Assembly (NCBI RefSeq): GCF_019393635.1
Contig: NC_057864.1
Span: 478,596,617 to 478,660,616 of the forward strand
Length of the DNA stretch: 64,000 bases
Direction: 5' to 3'
Source: Dromiciops gliroides
Taxonomy: Eukaryota > Chordata > Mammalia > Microbiotheria > Microbiotheriidae
In this document: positions 34,390-45,645 of the stretch, piece by piece
Layout of the letters: each line of letters opens with the position of its first letter
Numbering within the stretch: position 1 is the stretch's first letter
Notes under the pieces: generated by a model
The model's database searches: none
What the model was told of the DNA's origin: nothing
The model's input: only the letters and a program-made list of their open reading frames with translations
Position numbers and translations under genes: made by a program

Positions 34390-35199
34390 GGGGAGGGGGA
34401 GGGAGATAGAGAGAGTCTGAGGGCATGGAGATAGCAAAAAAGGCATGGTTCCCAGGATCCTCTTCACTTATTTTGGCTCCCTGCTTGCCTAGATGACTCT
34501 TAGCTCTAGCAGCCACATGGCCTGTGCCTGCCATGCTATTGGGATGAGAACTCTATCAAGGGAGAATTGAAGGAAGAAAGATGAAAGTGTCCCTCCTTTT
34601 AGAACTTGCTGTCATGGGATATCCCTAAGGGTCTACCAGAAGTTGCCCAGAGTGTTCTGACCCATATGTGCTCCATGGAGCTCAGCCCTTGCTACAGTTT
34701 TGGAAAATAAATTTAAAAGGTAGGTATGGGTAACTCTCAGGAATAAAGGCATATCTAAGATGGGGCCATCAGGACTTTGTCCAAGGGTGCTAACATCGTG
34801 GGCAGGGGTGAAGCTGGCCCATTTTCTCAGTGCCAAGGTCATCTGTAGTCATGACCCTTGGGGCACCATTGCAGTAAGTCCTCTCCTTCCACCTCTTCCC
34901 AGTGGTTGGCTAAAGGTAGGGGGCTAAAGGTACTGTGGGCTATGTAGTAGAGACATGAGCTGCACTTTCTAGGGTACACACTGCCTCCTCATTGGTCATG
35001 ATCTGCCTACAGCATTGTGTATTCCCCTGCTTGCAGTGGTTGAGAGGATAATAACAATGGACAAGAAAATGCTAGTGGTAAATTTATTTCCTTCTTGCTA
35101 TTATTTATTACACTCAATTCTTACTTTGCTTCTGTTTCCTCTGCCAAGGAGAATGATCTTTGGACTGAGAAGGAAGGAGCGAAAATGTTTAACAGGATA

Positions 35200-35475
35200 T
35201 TTAAATCCCAAATAAGCGAGGGCATAGTAAAAGAACAGACAGATCCCATCACTGAATTAAAGATTCACTAGCATGGTGACCCAGCATAGATTCATCAAGA
35301 TAAAGTCATACCCGATCAGCCTCCCTTCTCCCTGGCTCCCATCCTCCTCTCCAGACAAGCTTCCTAGCCTGGTAAATGAGGAAAATGCTATAGATTGAAA
35401 ATACCTGGATTTCAATGAGCCCTTTGGCAAAGTGTTTCCTGCTAAACTTGTGGATGTGATAAAGAGTTAGAGATG
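35200..35475 (+). mobile_element. L3/CR1-like LINE fragment
   Basis: Translation near 35290-35460 gives HRFIKIKSYPISL and YLDFNEPFGKVF, decayed versions of the CR1/L3 reverse-transcriptase block (LDFSKAFD motif). Only a scrap remains. Confidence 0.55.
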
Positions 35476-35566
35476 ATTTGGGGTCTGTACACATGTTGCT
35501 TCCTCCCTTGCTTTATCTATATTTCTCTAGGGCCTCGTACACACTAAGCGATTATTACGTGTTCTC

Positions 35567-35569
<3 letters not shown>

Positions 35570-35620
<51 letters not shown>
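35570..35620. repeat. (GT)n microsatellite
   Basis: About 25 GT units. Confidence 0.97.
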
Positions 35621-35650
35621 GGAGATAGGTCTAGGCCTGTGGTTTTATTT

Positions 35651-35802
35651 TATTTTATTTTAGTTTTTGGAGGTAATTGGGGTTAAGTGAGTTGCCCAGG
35701 GTCACACAGCTAGTAAGTCTCAAGTGTCTGAGACCAGATTTAAACTCAGGTCCTTCTGACTCTAGGGCCGGTGCTCTATCCATTGTGCCACCTAGCTGCC
35801 CT
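35651..35802 (-). mobile_element. WSINE-type SINE
   Basis: Full SINE. TSD TGTGGTTTTATTT (35638-35650) and TGTGATTTTATTT (35803-35815). Confidence 0.9.
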
Positions 35803-35914
35803 TGTGATTTTATTTATATAGAAAACTCTTGGTGAGAAAACCTCCTCTGACAATACATTAGGACTTCCTCTTCTTAGGGTGCTGTCTGGGGCACTGGGGA
35901 AAGGGGAAGGGGGA

Positions 35915-36175
35915 CAAGCATTTATCAAGCACCTACTGTATTCCAGTCATTGTGTTAAGCTCGTTATAAATGTTATGCCATTTGATCTTCATAACAACCC
36001 TAGAAGGTAAGTGCTATTATCATCTCCATTTTTACAACTGAGGAAACTGAGACCAACAGAGGTTAGATGACTTGCCCAGGGTCACACAGCATAGGTGTCA
36101 CAAGAAGGATGTGGACTCGTCTGCTTGGTTTCAAGGCCAGCTTTCTATGCACTGTGCTCTTCCACCTCTCTTGGG
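35915..36175. repeat. Interspersed-repeat module joined to a MIR
   Basis: CATTTATCAAGCACCTACTG then TTTTTACAACTGAGGAAACTG, GGTCACACAGCATAG. Confidence 0.55.
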
Positions 36176-36184
36176 TTAACTAGT

Positions 36185-36680
36185 GTAAGCTGAAATTATT
36201 AGGGATAAATGTAAAGTCCCACACTTGGGCTCAAAAAAAAAAGTCCACTATAAACGCATGAGGAATCAATCACCAGTGGCATTTGGTAGCCAAACCACAC
36301 AAATATGGTCTTATCTCTAATCTGTCATGTGGAAGGATAGAAGACTGTCTCTAGCAACTGGAAACATTCTGAACGTGGTCCTGGTGAGACCACCCACGCC
36401 TGTAATATTGTGTTATGTTCCAGGCACCACATTTTCAGAAAGACAGTGACAGACTGGAATGAGTGCAGAGGAAGGTGACTAGGGTATACTGGGCCAGCAA
36501 GCTAAGACAGATAAGGATGCCTTGAAGGGAATAAGGACAGTTAACCTGGACAAAAGCAGATTTAGGAGGAAGGTAAATGCTGTACTTTGAAGGCCTGTTG
36601 TGTTGAACAGGATTAGCTTTATTCAGTTTAGCCTGAGAAGGCTGAACTAGGCACAAGAGGTGCTGTAAAGAAGCAAATCT
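36185..36680 (+). mobile_element. L3/CR1-like LINE 3' fragment
   Basis: GGGATAAATGTAAAGTCCCA, CACTTGGGCTC, AGGCACCACATTTTCAG, GAGTGCAGAGGAAGGTG follow the CR1/L3 C-terminal order. Confidence 0.65.
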
Positions 36681-36858
36681 TAGCTTGATATAATTCAACA
36701 AACAACAGCAAATACTTACAATCTACTGTGTTAGGTGGTAACGATAAAGGATGACAATAGTTTCTGCCCTCAAGGGGCTTACTAAAGATATGAAAAGCAC
36801 TGGCTTGGGTGTGATGAGGCAAAGGAGAATCCAGGCAAAGTGATATAGGAAAATATGA

Positions 36859-37007
36859 AGGGGCAGCAGGGGGCACTGCAGTGGATAAAACACCGGCTCT
36901 GGATTCAGGAGCACCCGAGTTCAAATCCAACTTCAGACACTTGACACTTACTAGTTGTGTGACCCTGGGAAAGTCACTTAATCCCAATTGCCTCACCAAA
37001 AAAAAAA
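36859..37007 (+). mobile_element. WSINE-type SINE
   Basis: GGGCAGCAGGGGGCACTG head to CAATTGCCTCACC and A-tail. TSD GGAAAATATGA at 36848-36858 and 37008-37018. Confidence 0.9.
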
Positions 37008-37088
37008 GGAAAATATGAGAGGTGAGAGAATACTTCCCCTGGGCCAGGGTGATGTGCTTGGTGGGGTTTTTGAGAGGGGACTGGAGAT

Positions 37089-37331
37089 TTGTTGTTGTTG
37101 TTCAGTGTCTCCAACTCTTTGTGACCCCATTTGAGGTTTTTTGGCAGAGATCCTGGGGTGGTTTGCCATTTCCTTCTCCAGCTCATTTTACAGATGAGGA
37201 AACTGAGGCAAATAGATTAAGTGACTTGCCCAGGGTCACACAGTTACTATGTATCTGAGGCTGGATTTGCACTTAGGAAGATGAGTCTTTCTGACTCTAG
37301 GCCCTGTGCTCTGTGCACTACTGTCCAGCTG
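37089..37331 (-). mobile_element. Mar1-type CORE-SINE
   Basis: TTGTTGTTGTTCAGTGTC tail, CTCATTTTACAGATGAGG, GGATTTGCACTTAGGAAG. Confidence 0.8.
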
Positions 37332-37434
37332 GAGATTGGTAAACCAGAAATACTGAGCCCATAGCACAGACTGAACCCATCCTCTGGTGTGTTTGATTCC
37401 TCCCAGTGTCTTAGAGTATATTAAATGGTTGGTT

Positions 37435-37734
37435 TGTGAACATTTAGAAAAGGAAATAGTGATCACTTAGCACCACTATGGGTTCACCAAGAATAGATCT
37501 GATCAAAACTGTCTGAGCTGCTGGTGCTGAATGTCACCTTAAGGAGAGCTCTCTAGAGAAGGGTACCCGGAATCTGTCCTTTGCTTATATTTAATGTTTT
37601 TTAAAATAATTTCCTCATAGGGAGGTATAGATGACATGTTCATTAAATTCATATAGGATATGAAGCTAGCAGAGCTATATTAACACCTTGAATGACAGCA
37701 TCAACTACATGTTATAGTATAGACCAGGGTTTTA
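37435..37734 (+). mobile_element. L3/CR1-like LINE fragment
   Basis: GTGATCACTTAGCACCAC, TATGGGTTCACCAAGAATAG, GTATAGATGACATGTTC, AGGATATGAAGCTAGCAGAG, decayed reverse-transcriptase text. Confidence 0.55.
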
Positions 37735-37894
37735 AAATTTTTTCCCACTCCTGACCCCTTTTTGCCCAAGAAATTTTTACTTGACCCTGGGTATATAGGT
37801 ATATAAAATAGGTATACATAACCTTTTCCTGTTGCCAATTTTTTGCAACCCCCACATTCAGAGGGGTTGTGACCCTACAGTTTAAGAAGCCTTG
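37735..37894. mobile_element. hAT-like palindromic DNA transposon remnant, copy 2
   Basis: Right end GGGGTTGTGACCCTACAGTT and TTTAAGAAGCC match the ends of the copy at 23-202 in opposite orientation, and the internal run of ATATAGGTATATAAAATAGG parallels its centre. No clear 8-bp TSD remains. Confidence 0.5.
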
Positions 37895-37899
37895 GGATA

Positions 37900-38044
37900 A
37901 CACATCGGACACTTGCCACTTACTAGCTGTGTGACCCTGGGCAAGTCACTTAACCCTCATTGCCCCACAAAACAAAAACAAAAACAAAAATCTGAGGAGT
38001 GAGGTCCAAACAATATCTTAATAAGGGGCAAGAAAGAAAAAAAA
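37900..38044 (+). mobile_element. WSINE-type SINE, 5' truncated, with 3' transduction
   Basis: A truncated SINE (37900-37990) is followed by about 45 bp of unrelated sequence and a second A-run (38037-38046). TSD AAGCCTTGGGATA at 37887-37899 and 38045-38057 encloses both, so the extra segment travelled with the SINE RNA. Confidence 0.82.
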
Positions 38045-38059
38045 AAGCCTTGGGATAGA

Positions 38060-38970
38060 GGAAAGGGAATAGGATTTGAAGTCAGTGTCTCAAATACTTT
38101 CTAGGGATATGACCCTGGGGAAGTCAACCTTTCTATGCAGTTGTTTCCTCTTCTATAACATGAAAGATGGTTTTTGAGGTCTCTTCTAGTGCTAAATCTT
38201 TGACCCTATGAAATTCTGTGCTCCTATAGTTTTGCCCACCTGACATGCATGTGTGCTTAGCATGTGCCTAGCGCATAGTAGGGACTTCATGTCACCCCTG
38301 CTTTATGTGCTTAGCAAGCATGTGCCCAGCACATAGTAGGACTTTATGTCATTCATGGTAATGAACAATTGGAGCATGTGACCCAAGGATGACTGGTCTG
38401 TTTCATCCTATATCTTTCCAGAGATCTTTTTTTTTTTTTTTTTTGGTATGAGATCTTCCAAAGCTGGTCACATAGAACTGATATTTTGCTCTAAGTGCTG
38501 TTGTCTTGTCTTGTAATTATGATTTTTTTTCTCCCTCTGCCCCATAGAAAATTGTTTGTGTTATAGTCCTTCCCAAGATGGATTTGAGTTAACTCTGCTC
38601 TTTATGAATAATGTAAATTGAAAGAATTAGCGGGCAATTTGAGCAATAAATGGCAGGGCTAGAGAAAGGAGTTGGGAGAAGCAAATACATTTGATTTGTG
38701 TCCAATAGGATACCTTTCTTTCACCTAGGACCAGAGCCTGTGAAAACCCTGCCTCCCTTCTAACTCTTCTTGGGTGTGAGTTGGAAAATGAAACATATCC
38801 ACAAATCGCTGTGTACTTTGCTTCCTTCCATTTGTAAATGACAGGAAGCTGGTAGGGACAGCTAATGCCCTGGACAGCAGGTTTTTGCCTTTCTCCATCC
38901 ATTCATTTGTAAAGCAGGCCCAAAGGATGTTGGGGCCCCTGAAGAAAGGTCAGGAGTTTAGAATTCATAT
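38060..38970. other. Unassigned sequence with a MIR scrap
   Basis: 38075-38200 has MIR-like text (GATATGACCCTGGGGAAGTC). A short local duplication (AGCATGTGCCTAGCGCATAG and AGCATGTGCCCAGCACATAG) lies at 38259-38341. No coding signal. Confidence 0.35.
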
Positions 38971-38972
38971 AA

Positions 38973-38973
<1 letters not shown>

Positions 38974-39021
<48 letters not shown>
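38974..39021. repeat. (GT)n microsatellite
   Basis: About 23 GT units. Confidence 0.97.
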
Positions 39022-39024
<3 letters not shown>

Positions 39025-39399
39025 TAATAAAGGCCCAGGCCTCAAGTGGTCTGAGAGGAAATCCAAATAGACAATCAGGAACTGACTGGCCTTAAAAGGG
39101 AATTTCTAACCTTAAATCAGATAGAGGCTTGGATTAGGGATGTGCATCCTATTTGGTGGAAGAAGTGAGTTCAAAGGCAGATTAAACACTTGTAGAATCT
39201 GAGAGGGAGAGAGAGAAAGAGGGAGGGAAAGAGGGAAGGAAAGAGAGAGGGAAAGTATCAGAAATGTGACCCCTGATATGGAACAGGCCTGCTGAGAGAA
39301 CTGAGTACACAATAAGATAGCACAGTCCAGCAGAATTATAGGTATGAATGGCCAGAACTCACTTTGTATAGATTTTACCTTTACTTATATATGTACATG

Positions 39400-39510
39400 T
39401 TGTTTCTCCCTGCAGAATGTAAGTTTCTAAAGGACTTTTGTATCGCTAGCACCCTGCATAGTGCCTAGTATACAAGAGGCACTTAATAAATGCTCCTTAA
39501 CTGCCCGATT
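39400..39510 (+). repeat. L2 3' end fragment
   Basis: TTGTTTCTCCCTGCAGAATG, CCCTGCATAGTGCCTAG, GGCACTTAATAAATGCTCC. Confidence 0.6.
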
Positions 39511-39519
39511 GACCAGTGG

Positions 39520-40640
39520 GACACTTAGATTCTGTGAATTCTGGCAGCCTACCACAGGATGTATTTTTAGCCATCTCTGCTTCCACTGGGTTCTCAGCCC
39601 TTTCTGGGACACCTTTTTGGGGAGCACTGACTTCCTTCAGGGAAGTTCTATACTCACCCAGACTCCTCCCACCTTCCCCCCTCTCTCACCATGGAAGTTC
39701 CTTCCAGCTCTTGTGTTCTTGTGTGGTCAAGAGACACCAAAAAGAAAAGCTCCAAGAAATGGAAAATCAATATCAAAGATGGAAAATTAATAGGTGAGCA
39801 CAGGAAGAGGTTATGCCATGGAACCAAGGAGGAACTTTGGAGAAGAAGAGTCAAGGAAGTCATCGGGGAAATGTATGATTGATAAGGGAGATGGACCAGG
39901 CCCATAGTGAAGGATGCAGGCCCTCGCTCTGTCAGCTTGGAAAGCAGAGGGTTGACTAATTTTCTCTGTGTTCCTTGGTCTTTGAGAAGGAAACTTTCTT
40001 CATCATAACTGCCACAGAATGGCAAACAACCCAATGCATAACCTCCCTATGAATCTGAAGATAAGACACCCCCAGAAAAAAGAAAAAGGAAGAAAAAAGC
40101 TGAACAGGAAGCTAAGTGGGCAAACCGTTATCTGCTAGGAGGGTTGAATATGGGGTTTCTTTTTAAAGGCAGGAAAAAAATGCTTTTCTTTAAAAGTGAC
40201 AGCACCTACAGAGAGATGTTGACTTGGAGGGCTTCAGACAAAGGAGATAGCTCCAAGTAAACCAGGGTCTTTAAAGAAATGGGAGTGGATGAGTTAATTA
40301 GCTAATCCTGGTGCTGCCCAGAGGGTCTGCTGGGAGAACTTCCCCTGAAGTGCTCATGAGGATCTCTCCCCGCTTCTGTGTCTCTCTGTCTTCCTGTGTC
40401 ACTTTTGTAATTTTACAATTGTGGCAATTCCTCTGTTCCCTGTGATAGCCTGTGGTCTGAAAGGATGGTTTTTGTGCTAAGGAGCCTGGGAGGGATGCAG
40501 GAGCTGTGGGCAGGAGGACATGAGTGTCCAACCTGAAGATGTATCCAGACTAGCTTGGGGGTCTTCCAACTGAAAGAAAGGATTCCTTCTAGCATCAGTG
40601 ACTCAGTGTCCCCAGGAAGGGTATTTTACAAGTGCATAAT
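39520..40640. other. Unassigned sequence
   Basis: No clear transposon or simple repeat beyond A-rich patches near 40070. Plus-strand open frames at 39461-39882 have Lys-rich, non-conserved-looking translations and no recognisable domain. Confidence 0.3.
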
Positions 40641-40654
40641 GTTTACTAATGAAT

Positions 40655-41440
40655 CAACACTTATTCAACTCTTTATCTGAGTCAGGCACTGTACTAAGTT
40701 CAGAGGTTACAAAAAAAGGCAAAAGACAATTCTTGTCCTCAAAGAGGTCACAGTCTAATGGGGAAGACACCATTCAAGTATTTAGACATACATGTATGTG
40801 TGCATACCCAATAAAGGCATATGTATATATGCATGTATATGTGCATACACAATATATGCATGTGCATGTATACACACACTATAGGTATATGTATGTACAT
40901 TTATACAATATATGTACATACATCTATGTATGTGTGTATATACACATGCACATACATGCATGCATGCATATACACAAAGTAATTAAATGCAGGAAAACTA
41001 GGAACTAATTAATTGATGGAGGGCATTGGAATTAAGAGGGGTTGGGAAAGGTTTCCTGTAGAAAGTGGGATTTTAGTTGGGACTTAAAGGAAGCTGTGGG
41101 GAGTCAGTAGTGGGAACAGAGGAGGGGGAGCGCTCCAGGCCTAGGGACAGTTTGAGAGAATACCCAGAGCTGAGAGATGGAATGTCTTCTTTGTTGAACA
41201 GCCAGGAGGCTAATGTCACTGAATTGAAGAGGATATGTTGGAGACTAGGGTATAAGAGACCTGGAAAGGTGGGAGGGGGCTAGGATGTGGAGGGTTTTGA
41301 ATACCAACCCAAATATTTTGTATTTGGTCCTGGAGGCAATGGGGAGCTACTGAAGTTTGAGGAAGGGAGTGACAAGATCAGATCTATCCCTTAGGAAAAT
41401 AACTTTAGTGGCTCGAATGAGAATTGATCAAGCAATAATC
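40655..41440. repeat. Ancient interspersed repeat, family not assigned
   Basis: GAGTCAGGCACTGTACTAAG, CACAGTCTAATGGGGAAGAC, a TA/CA-rich tract (40785-40975), GGAAAGGTTTCCTGTAG, TTGGTCCTGGAGGCAATGGG. It is the most complete copy of this family in the window. Confidence 0.55.
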
Positions 41441-42185
41441 ATTTATTAAGCACCTACTGTGTGAACAGCCACAGTGAGTGCTAGGTGCTGGTGATACAAA
41501 GGCCACAAAAAAAAAATCAGCAAAACAGTTCCTTCCCTCAAGAAGCTTAGATTCATTCCCCCCCCCTTATTTTATTTTATTTTATTTTATTTTTAGATTG
41601 GGTCTCCCTATCTTCCTGGGTTAGGTCAGATCCCAACGCTGATTTCTGAAGCTTTAACCCACTCCCTTTTTTTCTGAAGTAGGGGGGTTTCTCCTCCTTA
41701 GGCTGCCCTGTCTGCTCTGGAGAGCTGATCATACTAGCAATGCAGGATTTAGCCCAACTATGACTCAAAACTCCCAAAGGGAAGTGATCCAGCAGCCTCA
41801 GCTCCCGCAGTGCCACAGGCTTGGGCCACCATACCCAGCTTCAAGGAGACAACATAGATATGCATAAATATATAAAAGATGGATGTGAATCAAATACAAT
41901 TCATGGTCATTTTTGGTGGAAGACCCTGGGAGCCTGCAGGGGCAGTCAGGGAGGCCCTCATGTAGAAGACGGCATTTAGGATAAACGCTGAAGGCAGCTG
42001 GGGCTTCTAAGAGGCTGAGGGGAGGAGGGAGTACATGCCAGGCATAAGGAACAGGTATGGAGATGGTAAGGGGCTTATCTTTTGTGAAGAACAGCAAGAA
42101 GACCTTTTTGTCTGAATGTTGAAGTGCTTGAAAGGAGTATGTGTGATGAAGGTGCAAGGGGAGGTGGCTTGGAAGGGAATGACTT
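41430..42185. repeat. Second adjacent copy of the same interspersed repeat
   Basis: AATAATCATTTATTAAGCACC, TCCCTCAAGAAGCTTAG, then after a TTTTA-rich, unrelated segment (41570-41840) GGAGACAACATAGATATGC and GAAGACGGCATTTAGG. The 41570-41840 segment may be a separate insertion. Confidence 0.45.
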
Positions 42186-42190
42186 TATTT

Positions 42191-42346
42191 TATTTATTAT
42201 TTTTTTTTTTTGCGGGGCTATGGGGTTTAAGTGACTTGCCCAAGGTAACATAGCTAGTAAGTGTCAAGTGTCTGATTCTGGATTTGAACTCAGGTCCTCC
42301 TGAATCCAGGGCCAGTGCTTTATCCACTATGCCACCTAGCTGCCCC
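42191..42346 (-). mobile_element. WSINE-type SINE, first of a tandem pair
   Basis: Full SINE. Shares target copies GAATGACTTT at 42178-42187 and 42351-42360. Confidence 0.9.
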
Positions 42347-42360
42347 AAGTGAATGACTTT

Positions 42361-42509
42361 TTTTTTTGTTTGGTGAGGCAATTGGGGTTAAGTGACTTGC
42401 CTAGGGTCACACAGCTAGTAAGTGTCAAGGGTCTGAGGTCAGATTTGAACTCAGGTCCTCTGGAATCCAGAACCAGTGCTCTATCCACTGCACCACCTAG
42501 CTGCCCCCC
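42361..42509 (-). mobile_element. WSINE-type SINE, second of a tandem pair
   Basis: Full SINE in the same orientation; AAGTGAATGACTTT at 42347-42360 and 42510-42523. Three copies of the target now flank two SINEs. Confidence 0.9.
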
Positions 42510-42559
42510 AAGTGAATGACTTTAAAAGCCAAAGAGAAGAGTTTGTATAACTGTCATAA

Positions 42560-42606
42560 AAACCCTGAGGCTAAACTGCCCTAAGACTTATGGGACACCC
42601 TGTATT
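42560..42606. mobile_element. Mariner-type terminal fragment
   Basis: AAACTGCCCTAAGACTTATG, GGACACCCTGTA matches the mariner-like end at 7200-7222. Confidence 0.6.
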
Positions 42607-42759
42607 GGACGATACAGGTAATGACCGAGTAAGTGAATGAAAAAACATTTATGAAGGCTCACTGGGGGCCAAAGGCTATGTGATCCAGGCATATCATTTC
42701 CCCAGGCCTCCAAGGGCTCCAGAAGCATGAATTAGGCCCCTCTGAAGTAAGTCCTTATT

Positions 42760-42890
42760 TCTGCATCTCAGTTTACTCATCTGTAAAGTCAGGTTAATGA
42801 AGGCACCTATCTCACTGGGCAGTTGTGAGGATCCACTGAGAGAATGGTTGTAAAGGTGCTCTATAAATGCCAGCAATCATTTCGTGCATC
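42760..42890 (+). repeat. MIR/THER-type 3' fragment
   Basis: CAGTTTACTCATCTGTAAAG, GCAGTTGTGAGGATCC, AGGTGCTCTATAAATGCC. Confidence 0.6.
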
Positions 42891-43199
42891 CTCATGAATA
42901 ATTTCAATCTAAGAAATGCCAATTAAGCACCCACTGTAGAAGAGCCCAGTGCTAGGTATCTGGGGAGGGGAGGGACAGAATGAAGAAATAAAAATGATCA
43001 TAATAAATAGAACAAAGGGGAGAGTACTGGTTCTGGAGTTAGAGAAGCTGGGCTCCAAACCCAATGTGACACCTTCTGCTTGGGCTCCTTTCATCATCTA
43101 TAAAATGGAAGGATTGGACCAGATGGCTCCTAAGGGCTTTTTATTCTCCTGGTTGATGCAGATCAAGACATGCAGAGAAGATGGATGGCATCCCCAGGG

Positions 43200-43840
43200 C
43201 AAAGAGTTTGAGAAGTAAAGACCTAAGGACTTCATGTTCCAGATGTTGCTCCAGAGAGCCTCTGGCCTCTCACCTACTCCCCTGCTCCCTCCACCTTTGA
43301 TCTCTCTCTGGCTTGGGCTCCAGGATAATGGCAGTCCTATGGACAGAGAGCAGATCCCCTCCAGTGGGACGTTCCATCATTCCTTCTTTATCGCTAGGAG
43401 ACAGTGACTTCTTCCCTCCTGCCCTCCCCTCCCCTCCCTGCCAAACCTTGTGAAGAAACACGGTTACATTTAGAAAGGTCCTTCTGAAGGGAGGGAGGGA
43501 GAGAGCTGGGGGTTCTTCTTGCTTGTGATTTTTAGTGATCTCCTCCCGGAGACATTTATTCTAACCCTTTCTCACCTCACTTTAAGTTCATTCATTTCCA
43601 AGTTATTTTAAGTCTCCCTCAGTTTACTACAAGCACCCACCCATTCCCCCAGACTCGGGGCCTGAGTTACAGAACTCTATAAAACATGGTTCCCCTGCTT
43701 GCCCCAGAACAATGGATATCCCCGTCTGGGATCTGGGTAATTCCCTATTTGGGGGCATCCCTAGTCTGAAGAGACTTTCCTGACATTCCCTTCTCTGGGA
43801 AGGCAATGGGGCTGGTGCTTGGAGTTAAGAGACCTCTTTT
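43200..43840. other. Unassigned sequence
   Basis: Pyrimidine-rich but without a recognised repeat; no coding signal found. Confidence 0.3.
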
Positions 43841-43844
43841 GTTT

Positions 43845-44115
43845 TTCAATTAAATTTTTTTCGTGAACAAAAATTGATTTTCTCTGCCCTACTTCCCCCA
43901 TTCTCTTCCTTGGATAAAAAAATAAAAGAAAACAAAATCTTATAAGAAATATGCATAGGCAAGCAAATCAAACTTCCACATTGGCCACGCCCCCAAAATA
44001 TATGAACCATGAGCCCATCACCTCCAGGCAGGAGATGTGGACAGCTTCTTCATCTGGTCTTCCGGAATCATGGTTGGTCATGATCACAGTTCCTAACTCT
44101 TCTATGTTGCTTTTC
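43845..44115 (-). mobile_element. L1 3' end fragment
   Basis: Antisense text AAATATGCATAGGCAAGC, CACATTGGCCACGCCC, CTGGTCTTCCGGAATCATGG. Confidence 0.65.
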
Positions 44116-44192
44116 TTCTTTTTTGCCTTTCTTTCTTTCCTTCTATCTTCCTTCCTTCCTTCTCCCTTCTTCTCTTTCTTTCTTTCTTTCTC

Positions 44193-44334
44193 TCTTTTTT
44201 TTTTGGGCAGGACAATGAGGGTTAAGTGACTTGCCTAGGATAAGTGTCAAGTGTCTGAGGCTGGCCGAATTTGAACTCAGGTCCTTCTAGATCCAGGGCT
44301 GGTACTTTATCCACTGTACCACCTAGCTGTCCCC
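44193..44334 (-). mobile_element. WSINE-type SINE with internal deletion
   Basis: SINE lacks the segment between CTTGCCTAGGA and TAAGTGTCAAG, about 14 bp. It sits inside a TTCC/TTTC-rich tract. Confidence 0.85.
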
Positions 44335-44335
44335 C

Positions 44336-44410
44336 TCTCTTCCTTCCTTCCTTCCTTCCTTCCTTCCTTCCTTCCTTCCTTCCTTCCTTCCTTCCTTCCT
44401 TCCTTCCTTC
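44336..44410. repeat. (TTCC)n array, left of LTR copy 2
   Basis: About 18 units ending exactly at the LTR boundary. Confidence 0.97.
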
Positions 44411-45018
44411 TGTTATGGACCCAGAGGACCCCAGAAGTTCTCTGGGGCACATTAAAGAATCTTCTCCTTGAGAAACGAAACCAGAGGACAGACATGCCTA
44501 GAGAGATAAGCAGAACCAGATCTGACTGAGCTAGCTCCGAGACTCCCACCCTTCATTGCAGTCTCCCTTACCCCTGGGGAGATAAATTTAGGTGTGGTTG
44601 CTTCCTTTGTGTTCTGAGGAGATGGCTTGACTGATCTGCAGCCACCCCTCACCCAACTCCTCCAGCCACCACCAGTGGGGGATGGTCCTCCCTCACTAAG
44701 GGAACTTTCCACAGTCAGATGGTCACCCCCCCCCCCACCAGTCCTCTATAAAAGTACTTGCCAGTCTCCTGCTCGAGGAGATTGGTATCTCAGAGCCACC
44801 TCTCTGCCATGCCTCTCTCTCCCCATGAGAAGTCCATGGATTTCTCTTGGTTTCTCTTCCCTTCCCTTCCTCAGCCCCGAAATAAACTACCATCTTATTC
44901 TAACCGCTTTTGTGTGCAAGAGGGTGTAATTCTTTAAAGAGGAATTCCTAAGGACCCCAATCCCTACCCCAAACCCTGTACCCCTACCCCAACCCCCTAC
45001 CCCATTATCCCCATGACC
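44411..45018 (+). mobile_element. Solo LTR of the same endogenous retrovirus family (copy 2)
   Basis: It begins TGTTATGG and ends CCATGACC, a two-base variant of the CCATAACA end seen in copy 1. Order is U3 with GGGAACTTTCC (44700-44710), TATAAAA (44747-44753), R from about 44777, AATAAA (44881-44886), then U5 starting near 44906 and ending in a C-rich tract. Flanking CTTC at 44407-44410 and 45019-45022 fits a 4-bp TSD, but the site lies inside a TTCC array so this is weak evidence. No internal viral sequence adjoins it. Confidence 0.9.
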
Positions 45019-45200
45019 CTTCCTTCCTTCCTTCCTTCCTTCCTTCCTTCCTTCCTTCCTTCCTTCCTTCCTTCCTTCCTTCCTTCCTTCCTTCCTTCCT
45101 TCCTTCCTTCCTTCCTTCCTTCCTTCCTTCCTTCCTTCCTCCCTCCTTCCTTCCTCCCTCCCTCCTTCCTTCCTTCCTCCCTCCCTCCTTCCTTCCCTCC
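45019..45200. repeat. (TTCC)n array, right of LTR copy 2
   Basis: About 30 regular units followed by CCCT-interrupted units; resumes directly at the LTR 3' end. Confidence 0.97.
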
Positions 45201-45369
45201 CTACCCCCTCTCTTTCTTCTTTCTCAATGTTGCTTTTCCTGAGCAAAGGGCAGTGAACAGCAATACCAAGATGGACTTTCCTCTCCTTGGGGGCTATGCT
45301 TGGCTTGCTTGCAAGCAGACAAGGGCAGTACCCTGAACAACAGTAGCCTTGGATTCCCACTGGACATTA

Positions 45370-45645
45370 AACATATTTCTATTTTGCTATTAATAATAAT
45401 GCTGCTACAGCTATCTTTGAACAGATAATGCTTTTATTCTTTTTGATAATGTCTTTAGTGTACATTTACAAGAATGACATTGGTTAAAAAAAAAAGAAAG
45501 AAAAAGAAAAAAGGATGATTTTTAAAATAACTTTGACAGCAGACTGCCAGATGGTTCTTTGAAAAGATTCTGCCAATTTGCAATTCTATTAGCAATGTAT
45601 GAGTGTACCTGTCTCTTTGCAATCCTACTAACATTCCATTCCTTA
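45370..45645 (-). mobile_element. L1 3' region fragment
   Basis: TAATAATGCTGCTACAGC, CAGACTGCCAGATGGTTC, CAATTTGCAATTCTATTAGC is antisense L1 3' text. Confidence 0.55.

Noticed and set aside
34042..34534. Minus-strand frames opposite the candidate exon
   Set aside because: They cross a GT repeat and show no domain; the plus-strand frame is the more protein-like reading.
42191..42509. Direct repeats as a CRISPR-like or tandem gene array
   Set aside because: They are two SINE copies with target duplications in a mammalian genome.
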